NCBI RefSeq assembly: GCF_001975785.1
Contig: NZ_MSFI01000007.1
Coordinates: forward strand, 1-54,827
DNA from: Domibacillus epiphyticus
Lineage (GTDB): Bacteria > Bacillota > Bacilli > Bacillales > Domibacillaceae
Reading direction: 5' to 3'
DNA: 54,827 bases
The notes under the pieces are model-generated. The model saw nothing but the letters and a program-made list of their open reading frames with translations, had not been told where the DNA came from and searched no databases. A program made the position numbers and the translations under genes. Positions 31,896 through 42,085 of the stretch are shown here, in pieces. Positions within the stretch are counted from its first letter, which is position 1, and each line of letters opens with the position of its first letter.

Positions 31896-34800
31896 TCATT
31901 CTGTTGATCCGATTGGCTCAGTACCAGCAGGTTCAGGTGCGATATTTAACGTATCTGCCTGTTGAACGTCATCTTCATCTTCAAGATCACGCATTTCAAT
32001 TTCCTGATCATCACCGGACATAATTTTTACGTCCATACCAAGACTTTGCAATTCTTTAATAAGTACTTTGAATGACTCAGGAACACCTGGTTCTGGAACA
32101 TTTTCGCCTTTGACAATCGCTTCGTATGTTTTCACACGTCCGACGATGTCATCGGATTTAACAGTCAAGATTTCCTGCAATGTATAAGCAGCGCCATATG
32201 CTTCAAGCGCCCACACTTCCATCTCTCCGAAACGCTGACCGCCAAACTGTGCTTTACCGCCGAGCGGCTGCTGTGTAACGAGTGAGTAAGGACCTGTTGA
32301 ACGGGCATGAAGTTTGTCATCAACCATGTGCGCCAATTTGATCATATACATGATTCCAACGGATACACGGTTATCAAACGGTTCGCCACTGCGTCCATCA
32401 TAAAGAATGGTCTTTGCATCACGGCTCATGCCTGCTTCTTCAATTGTTTCCCACACATCATCCTCTGAAGCACCATCAAATACAGGTGATGCAACATGAA
32501 TGCCAAGGTAGCGGGCAGCCAATCCTAAGTGAAGCTCAAGCACCTGTCCGATGTTCATACGGGATGGTACGCCGAGCGGATTAAGCATGATATCTACAGG
32601 TGTGCCGTCTGGCATATAAGGCATATCTTCTTCCGGCAAGATACGGGAAATAACACCTTTATTACCATGGCGTCCGGCCATTTTATCGCCTTCAGAAATC
32701 TTCCGTTTTTGAACAATGTAAACCCGCACGAGCTGGTTTACACCCGGTGGCAGTTCATCACCATCTTCACGGTTAAAGACTTTTACATCAAGTACAATAC
32801 CGCCGCCGCCGTGAGGGACGCGAAGCGATGTATCACGGACTTCTCGAGCTTTTTCACCAAAGATGGCATGAAGAAGGCGTTCTTCCGCTGTCAGTTCTGT
32901 TACCCCTTTAGGTGTTACTTTCCCGACAAGTAAATCACCATCTTTGACTTCCGCACCGATTCGAATAATACCGCGATCATCGAGGTTGCGAAGTGCATCT
33001 TCTCCAACATTCGGTATGTCACGCGTGATTTCTTCCGGTCCGAGTTTTGTATCACGTGACTCTGACTCATATTCTTCAATATGAATGGAAGTATACACAT
33101 CATCTTTTACAAGTCTTTCACTCATGATGATGGCATCTTCATAGTTGTAGCCGTCCCATGTCATGAATGCGACAAGAACGTTTCGTCCTAATGCTAGTTC
33201 ACCAAGTTCCATTGAAGGACCGTCAGCGAGGATTTCTCCTTTTGTAACGCGGTCTCCTACAGCAACAATTGGACGCTGGTTATAACATGTTCCCTGGTTA
33301 GAACGGATGAATTTTTGAAGTTTGTATTTATCAAGATCGCCTTTTACTTCCTGTCCATCTACTTCTTGAATACGACGGACGAAAATTTGGCGTGCTTCTA
33401 CTCGTTCAACAATTCCTTCGTGTTTACAAATAACGGCCGCACCAGAATCTTTTCCGGAAACGTACTCCATACCTGTTCCTACAATCGGCGCTTCTGGCTG
33501 CATTAATGGAACAGCCTGACGCTGCATGTTCGCTCCCATGAGGGCACGGTTGGAGTCATCGTTTTCAAGGAACGGGATACACGCTGTCGCAGCCGATACA
33601 ACCTGCTTCGGCGATACATCCATGTAATCCACACGTTCGCGTTTAACAACGGTGTTTTCACCGCGGAAACGCGCAACAACTTCCTCTTCCGCAAATGAAC
33701 CATCTTCGTTAAGCGGCACATTCGCCTGGGCGACAACGTAGTTATCTTCTTCATCAGCTGTTAAGTAATCAATTCTTTCCGTCACGCAGCCTGTATCAGG
33801 ATCAACACGGCGGTAAGGCGTTTCGATAAAGCCGAAACGGTTCACTTTTGCAAATGAAGATAATGAGTTAATCAACCCGATATTTGGACCCTCAGGCGTT
33901 TCAATCGGACACATGCGCCCATAGTGAGAGTAATGAACGTCACGCACTTCAAAACCTGCGCGTTCACGCGTCAAACCACCAGGACCGAGTGCCGAAAGAC
34001 GGCGTTTATGGGTTAATTCAGCCAACGGGTTCGTTTGATCCATGAACTGAGAAAGCTGTGAGCTTCCAAAGAATTCTTTAATCGACGCAATAACCGGGCG
34101 AATATTAATCAATTGCTGTGGCGTAATTGTTGCAGTGTCCTGAATCGACATACGCTCACGAACAACACGTTCCATACGGGACAAACCAATTCGGAATTGG
34201 TTTTGCAGTAGTTCTCCGACAGAACGAAGGCGGCGGTTGCCAAGATGATCGATATCATCAGTGTCGCCTACACCGTAAAGAAGATTGAAGAAATAGCCGA
34301 TTGACGCAATAATATCAGCCGGAGTAATATTCTTCACGTTCATTTCCGGGAAACCATTCCCGATAATGTTGATGACCTGTTCGTCTTCGCTATTCGGCGC
34401 ATACACTTTAATAGATTGAACCGTCATGTCATCTTCAATTACACCGCCTGATTGACGGTAAGATTTAAAAGATACCCCATTTTCAAGATGAGGGATAATT
34501 TTATCAAGCGTACGACGGTCAAGAATTGTTCCTGCCTCTGCGATAATTTCACCTGTTTCAGGATCAGCAAGAGCTTCAGCAAGACGCTGGCCAAACAAGC
34601 GATTTTTCGTATGAAGCTTTTTATTCATTTTATAGCGGCCTACGCTGGCAAGATCGTACCGTTTCGGGTCAAAGAAACGAGAGACTAGAAGGCTCTTCGC
34701 GTTTTCAACTGTTGGCGGCTCGCCCGGACGAAGTCGCTCATAAATTTCAATTAGCGCTTTTTCCGTTGTTTCTGTGTTATCTTTTTCAAGCGTATTACGT

Positions 34801-35459
34801 AAATATTCGTTATCACCAAGCAAGTCGATGATTTCTTGATCAGTACCAAACCCGAGCGCACGCAGTAAAACCGTTATTGGCAATTTACGCGTCCGGTCAA
34901 TACGGACATATACAATGTCTTTGGCGTCTGTTTCATATTCTAGCCAGGCACCACGGTTTGGAATAACAGTCGCAGTAAAGCCGCGCTTTCCATTCTTGTC
35001 CAGTTTTCCGTTGTAGTACACACTTGGAGAACGAACAAGCTGAGAAACGATAACGCGCTCTGCACCGTTAATAATGAATGTTCCTGTTTCGGTCATAAGC
35101 GGGAAATCGCCCATGAAAACTTCCTGATCTTTCACTTCGCCCGTTTCTTTGTTTAAAAGACGGACTTTCACGCGGAGCGGAGCGGAGTAGGTTACATCTC
35201 GCTCTTTTGATTCATCCACGGGATATTTTGGCTCGGCAAGGCTATAATCGATAAATTCCAATGCCAGATTGCCTGTGAAATCTTCAATCGGAGAAATGTC
35301 CTGGAACATTTCACGCAGTCCCTCATCAAGAAACCATTGATAGGAGGCTGTTTGAATCTCAATCAAATTCGGTAATTCTAATACTTCACTAATGCGCGCA
35401 TAGCTTCTGCGCTGGCGGTGTCGTCCATACTGAACTAGTTGACCTGTCAACTGATTCAC
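31896..35459 (-). CDS. rpoB: DNA-directed RNA polymerase beta subunit
   Basis: Beta subunit, 1187 residues. The rifampicin-binding region reads [20 protein letters not shown] then [12 protein letters not shown], the sensitive form. Other marks: [51 protein letters not shown]-like C-terminal clamp segment. 93 bp upstream of rpoC (from the chosen rpoC start) with no terminator, so the two are co-transcribed. A small perfect hairpin GAGTAT/ATACTC (35505-35520) lies in its leader. Confidence 0.98.
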   Translation of the reverse strand: MNQLTGQLVQYGRHRQRRSYARISEVLELPNLIEIQTASYQWFLDEGLREMFQDISPIEDFTGNLALEFIDYSLAEPKYPVDESKERDVTYSAPLRVKVRLLNKETGEVKDQEVFMGDFPLMTETGTFIINGAERVIVSQLVRSPSVYYNGKLDKNGKRGFTATVIPNRGAWLEYETDAKDIVYVRIDRTRKLPITVLLRALGFGTDQEIIDLLGDNEYLRNTLEKDNTETTEKALIEIYERLRPGEPPTVENAKSLLVSRFFDPKRYDLASVGRYKMNKKLHTKNRLFGQRLAEALADPETGEIIAEAGTILDRRTLDKIIPHLENGVSFKSYRQSGGVIEDDMTVQSIKVYAPNSEDEQVINIIGNGFPEMNVKNITPADIIASIGYFFNLLYGVGDTDDIDHLGNRRLRSVGELLQNQFRIGLSRMERVVRERMSIQDTATITPQQLINIRPVIASIKEFFGSSQLSQFMDQTNPLAELTHKRRLSALGPGGLTRERAGFEVRDVHYSHYGRMCPIETPEGPNIGLINSLSSFAKVNRFGFIETPYRRVDPDTGCVTERIDYLTADEEDNYVVAQANVPLNEDGSFAEEEVVARFRGENTVVKRERVDYMDVSPKQVVSAATACIPFLENDDSNRALMGANMQRQAVPLMQPEAPIVGTGMEYVSGKDSGAAVICKHEGIVERVEARQIFVRRIQEVDGQEVKGDLDKYKLQKFIRSNQGTCYNQRPIVAVGDRVTKGEILADGPSMELGELALGRNVLVAFMTWDGYNYEDAIIMSERLVKDDVYTSIHIEEYESESRDTKLGPEEITRDIPNVGEDALRNLDDRGIIRIGAEVKDGDLLVGKVTPKGVTELTAEERLLHAIFGEKAREVRDTSLRVPHGGGGIVLDVKVFNREDGDELPPGVNQLVRVYIVQKRKISEGDKMAGRHGNKGVISRILPEEDMPYMPDGTPVDIMLNPLGVPSRMNIGQVLELHLGLAARYLGIHVASPVFDGASEDDVWETIEEAGMSRDAKTILYDGRSGEPFDNRVSVGIMYMIKLAHMVDDKLHARSTGPYSLVTQQPLGGKAQFGGQRFGEMEVWALEAYGAAYTLQEILTVKSDDIVGRVKTYEAIVKGENVPEPGVPESFKVLIKELQSLGMDVKIMSGDDQEIEMRDLEDEDDVQQADTLNIAPEPAGTEPIGSTE

Positions 35460-35521
35460 CCCTCAAATCAAGCGTTATAATTGCCTATAATTCCTCTTAA
35501 GGCAGAGTATTCTCATACTCA

Positions 35522-35563
35522 ATAAGACAAAAAGAAAAAGGTTTTGTCAAAGAAAACCTCATT
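35522..35563 (-). promoter_or_regulatory. ybxB terminator overlapping a possible rpoB promoter
   Basis: On the minus strand AGGTTTT (35553-35559) / AAAACCT (35539-35545), followed by TTTTTCTTTTTG, looks like a terminator for ybxB. The loop carries TTGACA (35545-35550), which with a 17-bp spacer and TCTTAT (35522-35527, 4 of 6) could be an rpoB promoter. Both readings are possible. The rest of the 232-bp gap has only AT-rich sequence with other weak -10-like boxes (for example TATAAT near 35655). Confidence 0.35.
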
Positions 35564-35691
35564 TTTATCACAAATGGCCCTATTTTGTTGTCATTGTTCC
35601 CATTTCAATGAAAAAATATTCTCATTGACAAACGGGCACAAATATTATATTGGCATTTTATAATGATAGCATACGGTTTTTTTTGGGTCAA

Positions 35692-36291
35692 TTATTTTTT
35701 CGCATGCAAAATAAAATAGCCTTTTGACTTTGCTGCTGTATCACATGAACCGGCTAGTCTCTCTAATTCTTTTATTGCTGAAGGAGCTCCTTGTTTCTTC
35801 TGAATGACAACCCAAATTTCTCCGCCATCAGCAAGTTTCGCAAATCCGTTTTGTAAAATGTCGAACACCGTTTGTTTTCCGGCACGAATCGGAGGATTTG
35901 TCAGCACTGCGGCGAATCCCTCTTCCGACACATTTTGCAGACGGTCACTTTCATAAATCAATAGGTTTTCAATCTTATTCAGGCGGGCATTTTCCCGTGC
36001 TAGCCTGAGCGCCCGATCATTTACATCGATCATATGAACAGTGCGTTCCGGCTGTTCTGCCGCAAGCGAAATACCAATCGGTCCGTACCCGCATCCAGCA
36101 TCAAGAATCGGCCCTTCAATGTCCGGCCATTCAAACGTATCAATCAGCAGTCTCGAACCAAAATCGACTTCCGATTTCGAGAAAACACCGGCATCTGTAT
36201 TAAAACGGTATTCTTTTCCTCGCAGCGTAAATGTAAATTGCTGCGGACGGTGTTCACTGTCTGGATTTTTAGAAAAGTAATGATCGCTCAA
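35692..36291 (-). CDS. ybxB: Class I SAM-dependent rRNA methyltransferase-like protein (YbxB)
   Basis: A 199-residue RsmC/RlmG-like methyltransferase. SAM site DAGCGYGPIGISLA (motif I), MIDVNDRALRLARENA (motif II) and the catalytic N-P-P motif LTNPPIRAGK typical of N-methylation of bases in rRNA. The exact target is unknown. The frame opens upstream, but the TTG at 36289-36291 has AAGGAGAAA at good distance and matches the YbxB start (MSDHYFSK). It lies between rplL and rpoB, as in Bacillus, after the rplL terminator, so it is expressed at a lower level or by readthrough. Confidence 0.92.
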   Translation of the reverse strand: MSDHYFSKNPDSEHRPQQFTFTLRGKEYRFNTDAGVFSKSEVDFGSRLLIDTFEWPDIEGPILDAGCGYGPIGISLAAEQPERTVHMIDVNDRALRLARENARLNKIENLLIYESDRLQNVSEEGFAAVLTNPPIRAGKQTVFDILQNGFAKLADGGEIWVVIQKKQGAPSAIKELERLAGSCDTAAKSKGYFILHAKK

Positions 36292-36310
36292 AGAAATTTC
36301 TCCTTTCAAC

Positions 36311-36342
36311 AAACAAAAGCCCGCTGATTCCAGCGGACTTTT
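36311..36342 (-). terminator. Terminator between rplL and ybxB
   Basis: AAAAGCCCGCTG (36315-36326) / CAGCGGACTTTT (36331-36342) with loop ATTC; on the minus strand the stem ends in CTTTTGTTTG. One G-U pair on the minus strand. Confidence 0.75.
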
Positions 36343-36360
36343 GCGTCATTGTATCAAAAA

Positions 36361-36723
36361 TTACTTCACTTCTACAGAAGCGCCAACTTCTTCAAGTTTC
36401 GCTTTGATTTCTTCAGCTTCTTCTTTCGCTACGCCTTCTTTAAGTGATTTTGGAGTGTTATCAACAAGCTCTTTCGCTTCTTTCAAACCAAGACCAGTGA
36501 TTTCGCGAACAACTTTGATAACTTTGATTTTTTGATCGCCTGCTCCAGCAAGAACAACGTCAAACTCAGTTTTTTCTGCTGCCGCTTCGCCGCCAGCACC
36601 ACCTGCTACTGCTACTGGTGCAGCTGCTGTTACGCCGAATTCTTCTTCGATTGCTTTTACAAGGTCGTTCAATTCAAGAACGGACATTTCTTTGATTGCT
36701 TCAATGATTTGCTCTTTAGACAT
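36361..36723 (-). CDS. rplL: 50S ribosomal protein L7/L12
   Basis: bL12, 120 residues: N-terminal dimerisation domain (1-35), Ala/Gly-rich hinge ([16 protein letters not shown]) and C-terminal factor-binding domain with [22 protein letters not shown]. Present as dimers on the L10 stalk, recruits GTPase factors. Confidence 0.98.
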   Translation of the reverse strand: MSKEQIIEAIKEMSVLELNDLVKAIEEEFGVTAAAPVAVAGGAGGEAAAEKTEFDVVLAGAGDQKIKVIKVVREITGLGLKEAKELVDNTPKSLKEGVAKEEAEEIKAKLEEVGASVEVK

Positions 36724-36793
36724 TTTGTATTTCCTCCTTAGTGTGTTTTAAAATAGTATATTCGTTTAAGCCGCTATACGGCTTGCCTTACAA

Positions 36794-37294
36794 TTACGCG
36801 CCTTGTTCTTCTTTTTGATCGGCCACTGCTTTCGCTGCAAGAGCGAAATTGCGGATTGGCGCTTGAAGAACGCTGAGTACCATAGAAAGAAGACCTTCGC
36901 GTGAAGGAAGTTCTGCAAGTGCTTTAACTTCTTCAACAGAAACGAAATTGCCTTCAAGTACGCCCGCTTTAATTTCAAGTGCTTCGTTTTTCTTCGCGAA
37001 TTCATTCAAAATTTTAGCTGGAGCGACAACATCTTCGCTGCCGAATGCAATCGCATTAGGACCTGTAAGGAACTCTTCAAGACCAGTAATGCCTGCTTGT
37101 TCAGCTGCACGGCGAGTCATTGTATTTTTGTATACTTTGAACTCAACACCCGCATCACGAAGCTGCTTACGAAGTTCCGTTACTTGAGCCACAGAAAGAC
37201 CGCGGTAGTCAACGATAACTGTCGATGGGCTGTTTTTAAGTTTGTCGGCAATTTCACCGACAAGTGCTTGTTTTTTCTCGATAATGCTGCTCAT
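36794..37294 (-). CDS. rplJ: 50S ribosomal protein L10
   Basis: uL10, 166 residues, stalk base that carries L12 dimers on its C-terminal helix. [33 protein letters not shown] and [13 protein letters not shown] are typical. It probably represses its own mRNA through the leader upstream. Confidence 0.98.
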   Translation of the reverse strand: MSSIIEKKQALVGEIADKLKNSPSTVIVDYRGLSVAQVTELRKQLRDAGVEFKVYKNTMTRRAAEQAGITGLEEFLTGPNAIAFGSEDVVAPAKILNEFAKKNEALEIKAGVLEGNFVSVEEVKALAELPSREGLLSMVLSVLQAPIRNFALAAKAVADQKEEQGA

Positions 37295-37309
37295 CTGCTA
37301 CACCTCCTG

Positions 37310-37542
37310 TAGAATTTGTACGAGCGGGATCCGCTCACAATTTAATACCGTCACGGGAAACGTAAAAACCTCTATGTCCCGGAAGACATAGAGGCACGAA
37401 AAGCGGACAAAATTGTCGCACTATCTATTTCGCTGTCCTCGGCAGGATCATTAAGTCAAAAAGACCCCTGCTGTCTACGGTACAAATGTACATGTATATT
37501 TACAACAGATTTCACTTTACCAGAGAAATCGTTCATTGTCAA
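37310..37542 (-). promoter_or_regulatory. Promoter, L10 leader and attenuator of rplJ-rplL
   Basis: Promoter TTGACA (37537-37542), 17 bp, TAAAGT (37514-37519); the -35 starts one base after the rplA stop. The leader contains AATGATCCTGCCGAGGACAG, a hallmark of the Firmicute ribosomal L10 leader, and a strong terminator CCTCTATGTC/GACATAGAGG (37369-37394) with five T after it. L10-L12 binding is expected to favour termination. Assignment is by motif and position. Confidence 0.85.
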
Positions 37543-37543
37543 T

Positions 37544-38245
37544 TTATTTTTTCGCTGCTACAGATGATGGATCGACTTTTACACCAGGACCCATTGTTGA
37601 TGTAACAGAAACGTTTTTCATGTATACACCTTTTGCTGCTGAAGGTTTTACTTTCATCATTGTGTCGAAAATAGCTGTAAAGTTTTCGATCAACTTTTCG
37701 TTTTCGAATGATACTTTACCAACTGGAACATGAATGTTGCCAGCTTTATCAACGCGGTATTCTACTTTACCTGCTTTGATTTCTTGAATTGCTTTTTCAA
37801 CGTCAAATGTAACAGTACCTGTTTTCGGGTTTGGCATTAAACCTTTTGGTCCGAGTACGCGACCAAGTTTACCAACTTCACCCATCATGTCAGGTGTTGC
37901 AACGATAACATCAAATTCAAACCAGCCTTGCTGAATTTTGTTAATGAAGTCGCTGTCGCCCACGTAGTCTGCACCTGCAGCTTCCGCTTCTTTTGCTTTT
38001 TCGCCTTTTGCGAATACAAGAACGCGTTGTGTTTTACCTGTTCCATTTGGAAGAACAAGCGCACCGCGAATTTGTTGATCCGCTTTTTTCGGGTCAACGC
38101 CAAGACGGAATGCCGCTTCAACTGTCGCGTCAAATTTCACCGTGCTTGTTTTTTTCACAAGATCAATTGCTTCTTCTACTGAGTATTGCTTTGTGCGGTC
38201 AACTAGTTTCGCCGCATCTTGAAATTTTTTACCATGTTTAGTCAT
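37544..38245 (-). CDS. rplA: 50S ribosomal protein L1
   Basis: uL1, 233 residues, mobile L1 stalk near the E site. Landmarks: [54 protein letters not shown] and the C-terminal [10 protein letters not shown]. Downstream of rplK by 103 bp. Confidence 0.98.
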   Translation of the reverse strand: MTKHGKKFQDAAKLVDRTKQYSVEEAIDLVKKTSTVKFDATVEAAFRLGVDPKKADQQIRGALVLPNGTGKTQRVLVFAKGEKAKEAEAAGADYVGDSDFINKIQQGWFEFDVIVATPDMMGEVGKLGRVLGPKGLMPNPKTGTVTFDVEKAIQEIKAGKVEYRVDKAGNIHVPVGKVSFENEKLIENFTAIFDTMMKVKPSAAKGVYMKNVSVTSTMGPGVKVDPSSVAAKK

Positions 38246-38348
38246 GTTTATATCCTCCTTATGTGGTTTTAACGGATTTACCTCCCACGAATAAAGGTTG
38301 CGAGTGAAGTAATACCTTCACAACGCAACCCCAAAAACAGACAGCTGA

Positions 38349-38774
38349 TTAATCTTCGATCACAATACCCATGCTGCGGGCAGTACCTTCGACCATGCGC
38401 ATAGCTGCTTCAACATCAGCTGCGTTTAAGTCAGGCATTTTTGTTTCAGCGATTTCACGCACTTTATCACGCTTAACCGTTGCAACTTTATTGCGGTTCG
38501 GTTCTCCAGATCCTGATTCGATACCGGCTGCTTTTTTAAGCAAAACAGCTGCAGGCGGAGTTTTTGTGATGAATGTAAATGAACGGTCTTCAAAAACCGA
38601 AATTTCAACCGGAATGATCAAGCCTGCTTGATCCGCTGTGCGCGCATTGAATTCTTTACAGAATCCCATGATGTTAACACCAGCTTGACCCAGTGCCGGA
38701 CCTACCGGCGGTGCAGGGTTTGCTTTACCTGCAGGAATTTGCAGTTTTACAACTTTAATTACTTTTTTAGCCAC
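38349..38774 (-). CDS. rplK: 50S ribosomal protein L11
   Basis: uL11, 141 residues, GTPase-associated centre, needed for RelA activation; target site of thiopeptides with 23S r[26 protein letters not shown] is the N-terminal marker. The frame begins upstream at 38828, but the GTG at 38772-38774 (VAKKVIKVV) follows GGAGGTG at proper distance and gives the family length. Confidence 0.97.
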   Translation of the reverse strand: MAKKVIKVVKLQIPAGKANPAPPVGPALGQAGVNIMGFCKEFNARTADQAGLIIPVEISVFEDRSFTFITKTPPAAVLLKKAAGIESGSGEPNRNKVATVKRDKVREIAETKMPDLNAADVEAAMRMVEGTARSMGIVIED

Positions 38775-38938
38775 GAGACACACCTCCTTAAGTCCGTGAT
38801 GTGGTACATGGGGCTTTGCCCCTCCCACTCTGTCTATCTTTATTTAAATAAAGACGATTATAAAATGAGTCTTAACAGCACAAGACGTACTGACCTAAGA
38901 AATAGTATCATTTTTTACATAATAATTCAAGCCGTTTT

Positions 38939-39475
38939 TTAGGATAATTTGTTTACTTGATCAAAATCAAGTTCAACAGGCGTTTCACGACCGAACATGT
39001 TTACGAGGACTTTCAGCTTGCCTTTATCCTGATCAATCTCTTCAACAGTTCCTTCAAAGTCCGCAAATGGCCCTTCTTTTACAACGACCGTTTCGCCAAG
39101 TTCATACTCCACATCAAGGCGGCGTTCGTCCATGCCCATTTGCTTCAAGATTGATGTGACTTCATCCGGCAATAAGGCTGTAGGTTTCGAACCGTGTCCA
39201 GATGAACCGACAAAGCCGGTGACGCCCGGTGTATTTCGAACAACGTACCAAGAATCATCTGTCATGACGATTTCAACAAGCACGTACCCCGGGAATACTT
39301 TTCGTTTCGTGACTTTCTTTTTGCCGTTTTTCACATCGGTTTCTTCTTCTTCCGGTACGATTACACGAAAGATTTTATCCTGCATCCCCATTGATTCAAC
39401 GCGTTTTTCAAGATTAGCTTTTACTTTATTCTCGTAACCCGAATACGTGTGTACAACATACCAATTTTTTTCCAT
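38939..39475 (-). CDS. nusG: Transcription termination/antitermination factor NusG
   Basis: NusG, 178 residues from ATG 39473-39475 (MEKNWYVVHTYSGYENKVKANL). It has an NGN domain (1-115) that contacts RNA polymerase and a KOW domain (about 125-178, VKEGPFADFEGTVEEID). In Bacillus NusG stimulates pausing. The frame opens at 39508 (MKRREGHKSLS...), but those residues are not part of the family. The only good SD (AAGGAGGG, 39496-39503) lies 20 nt from the ATG, with a hairpin between; see findings. Confidence 0.95.
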   Translation of the reverse strand: MEKNWYVVHTYSGYENKVKANLEKRVESMGMQDKIFRVIVPEEEETDVKNGKKKVTKRKVFPGYVLVEIVMTDDSWYVVRNTPGVTGFVGSSGHGSKPTALLPDEVTSILKQMGMDERRLDVEYELGETVVVKEGPFADFEGTVEEIDQDKGKLKVLVNMFGRETPVELDFDQVNKLS

Positions 39476-39495
39476 AGAAAGGGACTTGTGTCCTT

Positions 39496-39656
39496 CCCTC
39501 CTTTTCATTTAAACCAAATGAAAAAACCCGTTATACGGGCTTCTTGTTTCTTTGGGCCCGCACGGTGCGGGTAGCAAAGGCGGCGTCCTGAATGTTCACT
39601 TTCGCCTTTGATCTTATCAATTTCCATTATAGCACGGAAAAACATTGAGTATTCAA
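39496..39656 (-). promoter_or_regulatory. nusG promoter and leader with intrinsic terminator
   Basis: An extended -10 TGCTATAAT (39626-39634) with TTGAAT (39651-39656, 19-bp spacer) opens a leader of about 140 nt. It contains AAAGGC/GCCTTT pairing (near 39575-39610), a hairpin CCCGCA/TGCGGG (39557-39571) and AGCCCG/CGGGTT (39525-39541) followed by TTTTTT (39521-39526), which is a short terminator just before the nusG SD. It may end the secE transcript, attenuate nusG, or both. Confidence 0.6.
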
Positions 39657-39677
39657 GTGAATTTTCCAGAAGGCTGA

Positions 39678-39863
39678 TTACAATTCTAAAACCCATCGTA
39701 CGAGCGATGAAATGCCCAGATCCACGACAGCAAAAAAGAGAGAAAGAAATACAACGGTTGTAATAACGGTAATTGTATACGTCGTTAGTTCTTTCTTTTT
39801 CGGCCAGCTGACCTTTCCCATTTCCGAGCGCACGTTACGAAAAAACTGTGTAATGCGTGACAT
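39678..39863 (-). CDS. secE: Preprotein translocase subunit SecE
   Basis: A 61-residue single-span SecE of the short Gram-positive type: amphipathic helix (RITQFFRNVRSEMGKVSWPKK) and one membrane helix (about residues 34-56). It clamps SecY. Follows rpmG by 34 bp. Confidence 0.96.
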   Translation of the reverse strand: MSRITQFFRNVRSEMGKVSWPKKKELTTYTITVITTVVFLSLFFAVVDLGISSLVRWVLEL

Positions 39864-39897
39864 TTACTGAAAACCTCCAAAAAGAAATCCGCCGGTG

Positions 39898-40044
39898 TCA
39901 CTTCGTCTGTTTATGAACAGTATGTTTATTGCAGACACCGCAAAATTTTTTTATTTCCAGGCGTTCGCCGCTGTTGTCTTTAACAGTTGTCGAATAGTTT
40001 CGTGATCCGCAATCCGTACATTCAAGCGGCACTTTTTTCGCCAT
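39898..40044 (-). CDS. rpmG: 50S ribosomal protein L33
   Basis: A 48-residue protein beginning [19 protein letters not shown] and ending [11 protein letters not shown]. Four cysteines in two CxxC pairs (C9, C12 and C35, C38) mark the zinc-binding form. Position between sigH and secE is that of rpmGB in B. subtilis, where the gene is often a divergent L33; here the sequence is intact. Confidence 0.95.
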   Translation of the reverse strand: MAKKVPLECTDCGSRNYSTTVKDNSGERLEIKKFCGVCNKHTVHKQTK

Positions 40045-40110
40045 TTTAATCACCTAACCATTTCAATTCTTAAAACGTATCATTGAAAGCGGTATTTCGT
40101 CAAGTTTTCA

Positions 40111-40749
40111 TTAAATGGTAATCTCTCTAAATTCAAGATACCGTTCTAATTTCCTTTTTACCCGCTGCAAGGCATTGTCAATCGATTTCACATGACGGTT
40201 TAATTCTTCTGATATTTCCTGATACGAACGACCGTCCAAATACAATGCAAGTACCTGCCTTTCAAGGTCGCTTAGCAGCTCATTCACTTTGCCTTCTATG
40301 TTGGAAAACTGTTCGCGGTTAATAATTAATTCTTCCGGGTCCGTTACTTTTGCACCTATTAATACGTCCATTAACGTCCGGTCTGATTCTTCATCGTAAA
40401 TAGGCTTATCAAGGGACACATAGGAATTGAGTGGAATGTGTTTTTGACGTGTTGCGGTTTTAATAGCGGTAATGATCTGCCGGGTTATGCAAAGCTCCGC
40501 AAACGCTTTAAACGTGCTGAGCTTGTCCCCTTTAAAATCACGGACGGCTTTGTAGAGACCGATCATGCCTTCCTGTACGATGTCTTCTTTATCGGCGCCG
40601 ATTAAAAAATACGATCGCGCTTTTGCTCTAACAAAGTTCCGGTACTTATGAATTAAATAATCGAGGGCATCACTGTCGCCGTTGTGCACAAGTTCCACTA
40701 ACTGCTCATCGTTCAGCGTATCCATCGTCACACTTATTGAACGGTTCAA
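40111..40749 (-). CDS. sigH: RNA polymerase sigma factor SigH (early sporulation)
   Basis: Sigma-H, which directs transition-state and early sporulation genes. 212 residues from TTG 40747-40749 (SD AGGGGAT 9 nt upstream); the frame opens to 40779 without an SD. Region 2: DALDYLIHKYRNFVRAKARS, IVQEGMIGLYKAVRDF; region 4: YQEISEELNRHVKSIDNALQRVKRKLE. High similarity by eye to B. subtilis SigH. It comes 74 bp after rae1 in the cysE operon direction; a separate promoter was not found. Confidence 0.97.
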   Translation of the reverse strand: MNRSISVTMDTLNDEQLVELVHNGDSDALDYLIHKYRNFVRAKARSYFLIGADKEDIVQEGMIGLYKAVRDFKGDKLSTFKAFAELCITRQIITAIKTATRQKHIPLNSYVSLDKPIYDEESDRTLMDVLIGAKVTDPEELIINREQFSNIEGKVNELLSDLERQVLALYLDGRSYQEISEELNRHVKSIDNALQRVKRKLERYLEFREITI

Positions 40750-40823
40750 GCTTACACATCCCCTCTGCCTGCCAAACATTGCTAGTAATATTATACAGCA
40801 AGAATTTTTTTTGCGTCAATCAT

Positions 40824-41333
40824 TCATTTTTCGCCGCGGCGCCACTTTTCCAATATTTCCGTTTGTTCTTTGCTGAGTGGTATTCGAGCCTGCAGCTTGA
40901 CTTCACTGATGGCATCAAGATTTTTTTCAATTGATTTTCGCATCTCGCTAAGCTCTGTCAAAAGTTCCCTCGCTGACACACGGAGGGCACCCTGTCCGAA
41001 GACAGCCCATTGCTCCGTGTAATCTGAGGTTGCCACCGTAACTTGATCACGCACGTTATTCAACTCAATCGCCAGCTTTTCGATTCGTTCATCCGCCGAT
41101 TCGTTTTCTCTTGTAAAAATGACTTCCACTTTTGAATCGTGATATTTCTTTTCAGTCCCTTTCACAAAATGAGCATCAAACACAACAATGACACGGCAGC
41201 CATGCACTCCTTGATATTCCGCCATTAATTTGACAAGACGATCACGAGCGCCGGCAAAGTCCGTATCCTTTAACTGACGCAGCTCCGGCCAGGCGCCGAT
41301 CATGTTATAGCCGTCTACGAGTAAAATATCCAT
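40824..41333 (-). CDS. rae1: Ribosome-associated endoribonuclease Rae1 (YacP, NYN domain)
   Basis: A 169-residue PIN-like NYN-domain protein. Acidic active-site residues appear in ILLVDGYNMIGAWP (Asp near residue 6), VIVVFDAHFVKG, and VATSDYTEQW. In B. subtilis Rae1 binds the ribosomal A site and cleaves certain mRNAs in a translation-dependent way. It directly follows rlmB (2-bp gap). Confidence 0.93.
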   Translation of the reverse strand: MDILLVDGYNMIGAWPELRQLKDTDFAGARDRLVKLMAEYQGVHGCRVIVVFDAHFVKGTEKKYHDSKVEVIFTRENESADERIEKLAIELNNVRDQVTVATSDYTEQWAVFGQGALRVSARELLTELSEMRKSIEKNLDAISEVKLQARIPLSKEQTEILEKWRRGEK

Positions 41334-41335
41334 CG

Positions 41336-42085
41336 TTACAGCCCCAGAGGATGGCGCTTCCGGTACACTTCATACATGAGTAACGCTGCGGCAACAGATG
41401 CATTTAACGATGTCACATGCCCGCTCATCGGCAATTGAATTAAAAAGTCACACTTTTCTTTGATAAGACGGCTCATGCCTCGTCCCTCACTGCCTATGAC
41501 GAGACAGAGAGGCATTGATCCGTCAAAGCGGCGGTAATCTTCCGCACCGGAAGCATCTGTTCCCGCAACCCAAATACCCCGCTCTTTTAATTCGTCAATC
41601 GTCCGCGCCAAATTCGTCACACGTGCAACTGGGATATATTCAATTGCGCCTGTCGAAGCTTTCGCCGCTGTTGCTGTCAGGCTTACCGAACGGCGTTTTG
41701 GAATGATAATCCCGTGCGCACCAACAGCATCCGCTGTCCTCATAATCGAACCGAGATTATGAGGGTCCTCCAATTCATCCAGCAGAATAAAAAAGGGCGG
41801 TTCGCCGCTTTCTTCCGCTTTCTCGAACAAATCATCAATTTCTGCATATTGGTATGCCGCAACAGATGCCGCCACCCCTTGATGATTTTCCGGCACAACT
41901 TGTTCAATTTTCCGCTTCGGCACCAATTGTACCGGAATGCCTGCTTCCTTCGCTTTGTTTAAAATTTGCTGCATCGATCCTTTTTGTGAACCTTCCTGAA
42001 CCCATAGCTTATTAATATCGCGGCCGGACTTTAACGCTTCAAGCACGGGATTCCGCCCAGCAATCCATTCCTGTTCCTGTGTCAT
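41336..42085 (-). CDS. rlmB: 23S rRNA (guanosine-2'-O-)-methyltransferase RlmB
   Basis: SPOUT-family TrmH-type methyltransferase, 249 residues. N-terminal substrate-binding domain (1-80, [15 protein letters not shown]), then SPOUT motifs: [21 protein letters not shown] (motif 1), [13 protein letters not shown] (motif 2) and [21 protein letters not shown] (motif 3, knot). In E. coli RlmB targets Gm2251; exact target here is by family. It overlaps mrnC by 4 bp. Confidence 0.95.
   Translation of the reverse strand: MTQEQEWIAGRNPVLEALKSGRDINKLWVQEGSQKGSMQQILNKAKEAGIPVQLVPKRKIEQVVPENHQGVAASVAAYQYAEIDDLFEKAEESGEPPFFILLDELEDPHNLGSIMRTADAVGAHGIIIPKRRSVSLTATAAKASTGAIEYIPVARVTNLARTIDELKERGIWVAGTDASGAEDYRRFDGSMPLCLVIGSEGRGMSRLIKEKCDFLIQLPMSGHVTSLNASVAAALLMYEVYRKRHPLGL

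Noticed and set aside
31896-35459. Rifampicin-resistance allele in rpoB
   Set aside because: The cluster region has the usual sensitive residues; likewise rpsL and rpsE show no known resistance changes.
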